A stretch of 39,223 nt of DNA from a virus, in IMG/VR virus record IMGVR_UViG_3300020125_000394, positions 1 through 39,223 of that record, one strand, 5' to 3'. Below, piece after piece: positions 36,804-39,223 of the stretch. The notes beneath the pieces were generated by a model that worked only from the letters and a program-made list of their open reading frames with translations, was not told where the DNA came from and ran no database searches. The position numbers were made by a program, and so were the translations under genes. How positions within the stretch are numbered: position 1 is the first letter of the stretch; every line of letters begins with the position of its first letter.

Positions 36804-37791
36804 ACTTCTCTCCGTCATCGTCCCCGGCCGCAACGAAGAGTTCATGCGGCACACCGTCGAGGACATTCTGGCGCACTCTGGCGAAGAAACTGAGGTCATC
36901 TCGGTCAACGATGGCTATTGGTGCAATCCTCCGCTGGTTCAGCATCCACGGCTTCAGGTGATTCACTTCGGCGAACCAGTCGGCCAGCGGGCAGCCACGA
37001 ACTATGGCGCTCATCTCAGCCGGGCGAAATACGTGATGAAGATGGACGCCCACTGTTCGACCGACGAGGGATTCGACCGAAAGCTCATCGCCAAAATGCA
37101 GCCGGATATGACAATGATCCCATCAATGCACCGGCTGCACATCTTCGACTGGGTGTGCGACGGCTGCGGGGAAAGGGAGTATCAGGGAACCAAGCCCAAA
37201 CAATGTAAGGTGAAAGAGTGCAAGGGCACCGAATTCACGAAGGCTATGGTTTGGCAGCCCAGAACCGAGTTCAAGGCGACTGCCGCGTGGAGGTTCGACC
37301 GCACGCTTCACTTCCAATACTGGCGGGAGTACAAGGAAACGGAGGTCTATAAGAAACAGGCCACTTCCGGCATCGTCGAGACGATGAGTTGCAACGGCTG
37401 CTGCTTCCTGATGGAGCGGAAGCGGTTCAAGAAGCTCGGGGGAATGGACGAAGGGCATGGTTCCTGGGGCCAATTCGGGACCGAACTCGCCTGCAAAGCC
37501 TGGCTCTCAGGGGGGAGACTGGTTGCCAATCTCGACACCTGGATGGCCCATCTTTTCCGCACCGGCAACTTCGGGAAGGACGGCGAATCGTCCTGGCCGT
37601 ACCCCATAAGCCAATCCGCGATAGATGTCGCCCGGAAACATTCCCGCGAACTCTGGCTCAATAACTCTTGGCCGATGCAGAAACGCCCGCTGTCGTGGCT
37701 CATCGAACACTTCTCTCCCGTGCCAGAGTGGGATGATGAGGCAATTAAGCAGTTGAAGGAGACGGAGAGTAGCTTCGTGCCGGCGACGTAA
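36793..37791 (+). CDS. GalNAc-transferase-like glycosyltransferase (GT27-like) with inserted zinc ribbon
   Basis: The 332-residue protein opens LLSVIVPGRNEEFMRHTVED. Its metal motif is MKMDAHCSTDEGF (DAH 85-87), as the DSH/DAH of polypeptide GalNAc-transferases. The second half has FLMERKRFKKLGGMDEGHGS then WGQFGTELACKAWLSGGR and WMAHLFR (His253), which follows the Gal/GalNAc-T block 'LGxxDExxxxWGxExxExSxxxWxxGG ... HVFR' closely. A four-Cys zinc ribbon (C122, C125, C138, C143) is inserted between the halves and is not part of that family as I know it. It would transfer a sugar to Ser/Thr; the acceptor could be the repeat proteins. A plain GT2 member is the alternative. Confidence 0.8.
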   Translation: MAAKLLSVIVPGRNEEFMRHTVEDILAHSGEETEVISVNDGYWCNPPLVQHPRLQVIHFGEPVGQRAATNYGAHLSRAKYVMKMDAHCSTDEGFDRKLIAKMQPDMTMIPSMHRLHIFDWVCDGCGEREYQGTKPKQCKVKECKGTEFTKAMVWQPRTEFKATAAWRFDRTLHFQYWREYKETEVYKKQATSGIVETMSCNGCCFLMERKRFKKLGGMDEGHGSWGQFGTELACKAWLSGGRLVANLDTWMAHLFRTGNFGKDGESSWPYPISQSAIDVARKHSRELWLNNSWPMQKRPLSWLIEHFSPVPEWDDEAIKQLKETESSFVPAT

Positions 37792-38344
37792 GTGCGCGTT
37801 CGACCGTCCAGCCGTAGCTAAATCGTTTCCTGAGAGTAAATGGCTTGATTCCAAGTTGCTTGGCCCATTCAGAGACGCACAGCGTTATTCCATTAAAGGT
37901 GATGAGATGGTTTCTCTGGTCATACCAGTTCTCCCGTTTTTCACCGATTGGTATGGTCAGAGCCTCTTCGACGGTCCACCCAAGGCGGAGCCTGCTGCTG
38001 AGAGACAATGTGGACAAGCCAATCTGCTCTGCCCAAGCAGCCAAGCACATCGTCTTTCCATCGTGCGTCAACATGCGATTGGACCGCATGTTTCTTTGCT
38101 GCTCCTTCTTCGTTGCCCAGCGACAGTTCCCAGGCTCGTAGTTTCCGCTGTTTTCGCATCGCTCGATGCTGTGCTTGAAAGATGGCCGCGCACCCATGTC
38201 CTCCAAGAAAGCTGGGAACGAAGCCAGCCACCGCTTGCAAACAGCTATCCCCCTCCCGCCGTATCGGTCAAACGAATCGTTCTTTGGGTTGGTGCATCTT
38301 TGAATCATTTGGTGCCACGATTCGTATGTGGGAGTTCCAGACAT
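37745..38344 (-). CDS. homing-endonuclease-like protein with two C-terminal DNA-binding repeats
   Basis: The 199-residue protein has MSGTPTYESWHQMIQRCTNP, FDRYGGRGIAVCKRWLASFP and FLEDMGARPSFKHSIERCEN, the same core as gene 33969..34616 but without the N-terminal zinc ribbon. Two related C-terminal repeats follow (HDGKTMCLAAWAEQIG...GWTVEEALTIP and FNGITLCVSEWAKQLG...GWTVERALTSP). These look like helix-turn-helix repeats. It lies antisense and overlaps the end of the glycosyltransferase gene by 47 bases. It is probably a mobile insertion. Confidence 0.75.
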   Translation of the reverse strand: MSGTPTYESWHQMIQRCTNPKNDSFDRYGGRGIAVCKRWLASFPAFLEDMGARPSFKHSIERCENSGNYEPGNCRWATKKEQQRNMRSNRMLTHDGKTMCLAAWAEQIGLSTLSLSSRLRLGWTVEEALTIPIGEKRENWYDQRNHLITFNGITLCVSEWAKQLGIKPFTLRKRFSYGWTVERALTSPARSYSPSPSTA

Positions 38345-38374
38345 CCCATGTTGGTGGCTAGAATTGCGGGTAGT

Positions 38375-38396
38375 GGGTCAGTTTGAATTCTGACCC
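38375..38396 (-). terminator. hairpin after the retropepsin gene
   Basis: GGGTCAG (38375-38381) and CTGACCC (38390-38396) are perfect inverted copies with an 8-base A/T-rich loop, 4 bases past the minus-strand stop at 38401. No U run follows, so termination is tentative. Confidence 0.4.
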
Positions 38397-38400
38397 GCGG

Positions 38401-38841
38401 CTAGAAACTGAGGGTGTACGTGTTGGCCGGGCCGTTGTAGATCAGAATGCCTTGAGACAGCACGTCACGACCTAACAGTCCATCAATGCCCTGGCACGCC
38501 AAATCTGATTCGACAATCGGGAGTGTATTCACAAAGTGAAATGCCCCGTTTTCCAAAACGACGCCGATGTCCACGTCGAATTGCTTGCACTCAACAGGAT
38601 TCCCGGAAGTTGTCGGGGTGTGGATTTGGATTAGCCCAGTTGCCGCCACGCCGAGCTTGCTGAGGTGAGTAGGGTCAATGCACGTACCGCTAGCCCCAGT
38701 ATCGACAAGCACATGAATGAGAACGGCATCGGGAACCGGCTGCCCTGCCGCCTTAAGAGCATCTCGCCGAGCCTTACTGGCCCAGACAACCAGATGGGCC
38801 TTTGGCCCATCGGGTGTCATGGCGAGGGTTACACTTGGCAT
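38401..38841 (-). CDS. retropepsin-like aspartic protease (clan AA)
   Basis: The 146-residue protein has VLVDTGASGTCIDPTHLSKL, where DTGAS holds the catalytic Asp, and a matching GIDGLLGRDVLSQGILIYNG at the end, the flap and C-terminal part of the retropepsin fold. It acts as a homodimer, cleaving peptide bonds. Stand-alone bacterial members occur in cyanobacteria, planctomycetes and phages; substrates are mostly unknown. The upstream gene overlaps it by 13 bases. It might process a virion protein, or the gene may be a host-derived accessory. Confidence 0.85.
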   Translation of the reverse strand: MPSVTLAMTPDGPKAHLVVWASKARRDALKAAGQPVPDAVLIHVLVDTGASGTCIDPTHLSKLGVAATGLIQIHTPTTSGNPVECKQFDVDIGVVLENGAFHFVNTLPIVESDLACQGIDGLLGRDVLSQGILIYNGPANTYTLSF

Positions 38842-39092
38842 GCCGTAATGTCGCGGCTAAAGAACTGAATTCTTTCAATGCCTTCGATTTTCTTGACCAA
38901 AAACCGCGTGTCAAGCCCGAACTGCCCGTAGCCAGCCTGCAAGGCGTCTTCGTACGTATCCCATGTGCCGGCAACTTTCCCCCGCCCAATGAGGACGTAC
39001 TTTCCACCTGCGCCTTCTGCTAGAAGTCGGTCTTTCTCTTTCTCGTAAACATCTCTTTCTGCGTTCAGATTTTGATTTTCTGCGGTCATCAT
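38829..39092 (-). CDS. small partner protein of the retropepsin (DUF5678-like)
   Basis: The 87-residue protein has a helical start (MTAENQNLNAERDVYEKEKD, from either of two adjacent ATGs) and then GGKYVLIGRGKVAGTWDTYE with DALQAGYGQFGLDTRFLVKK. The 'KYVLIG.GKV.GTWDTYEDAL..GY..FG' motif is one I associate with DUF5678-type small proteins beside retropepsin-like genes. GGGAGA precedes the ATG. A 13-base overlap with the protease gene suggests joint expression. Role unknown. Confidence 0.68.
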   Translation of the reverse strand: MMTAENQNLNAERDVYEKEKDRLLAEGAGGKYVLIGRGKVAGTWDTYEDALQAGYGQFGLDTRFLVKKIEGIERIQFFSRDITACQV

Positions 39093-39223
39093 TGCCGTTC
39101 TCCCTTCGTCTGATTCAACTCCCTTTGTCTTAGACGGTGTGCCCACGATCCAATCGTGGCGGTCTTGACGGCTTCCTTGGCCCTGTCGTGTGTGCTCCCG
39201 ATTGCTCTATTCTGACACAAAAA
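39089..39223 (-). CDS. C-terminal fragment of an unknown protein, cut by the right edge
   Basis: An open minus-strand frame covers 44 codons from the right edge to TGA at 39091-39089, ending AKEAVKTATIGSWAHRLRQR and then ELNQTKGERQ. The stop overlaps the next gene's ATG (TGATG), as in other gene pairs here. A 7-bp palindrome (CCACGAT-CCA-ATCGTGG, 39143-39159) lies inside it. Family not recognised. Confidence 0.45.
   Translation of the reverse strand, partial: FLCQNRAIGSTHDRAKEAVKTATIGSWAHRLRQRELNQTKGERQ

Overview
The window looks like most of the genome of a tailed phage (or a prophage) of a planctomycete host. The host assignment rests on three things. A small early protein (2655..2957) starts with the FSIRDLFWLT membrane anchor that is typical of planctomycete proteins. 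Several secreted or proline-linker proteins are of planctomycete style. The GC-rich codon use fits. A terminase, portal, scaffold-like protein, capsid-like protein, adaptor and family-4-type holin establish the phage nature. I see no tail tube, sheath or tape-measure gene, which suggests a short-tailed (podovirus-like) particle. I also see no DNA polymerase, integrase or tRNA in the window.

Layout: bases 139..13790 hold a long leftward (minus-strand) early operon of about 28 small genes, mostly coupled by 4-base ATGA/GTGA overlaps. It encodes a DNA methyltransferase, a DUF6527-like protein, an HNH nuclease, an SF2 helicase, a protein related to DUF3102, a CsrA-domain fusion, a NinG-like protein, a 5'-3' exonuclease, an ASCH protein and a Rad52-like annealing protein. 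Bases 13791..14117 are a divergent control region. From 14118 to 37791 the genes run rightward: two unknown proteins, a ribbon-helix-helix regulator with its own promoter/operator, an ASCH protein, then terminase, portal, scaffold and capsid (16.6-22.9 kb). An envelope/lysis region follows (23.0-27.3 kb: secreted protein, papain-like peptidase, tiny membrane proteins, holin with a collagen-like tail). Next are virion/fibre proteins (27.3-33.3 kb: beta-helix protein, Ser/Pro-repeat proteins, adaptor) and a glycosyltransferase/methyltransferase block (33.3-37.8 kb). Two leftward homing-endonuclease-like genes sit antisense at the ends of glycosyltransferase genes. The last 0.8 kb (minus strand) carries a retropepsin-like protease and its small partner. 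A partial rightward ORF enters at the left edge and a partial leftward ORF at the right edge.

How it may work together: the early operon makes recombination functions (exonuclease, Rad52-like annealing protein, NinG, helicase) and regulators. The RHH protein probably controls its own promoter and, through matching TAGTGTA sites, the early region. The late operon builds the head and lyses the cell. It also appears to make Ser/Thr/Pro-rich, mucin-like virion proteins close to phage-encoded glycosyltransferases, one of which carries the motif pattern of polypeptide GalNAc-transferases. Two intergenic regions (4.99-5.15 kb and 8.90-9.00 kb) contain long perfect or near-perfect inverted repeats consistent with structured RNA; the second has interleaved stems and sits between the csrA fusion and the next gene. 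All functional calls come from reading motifs by eye, without database searches.
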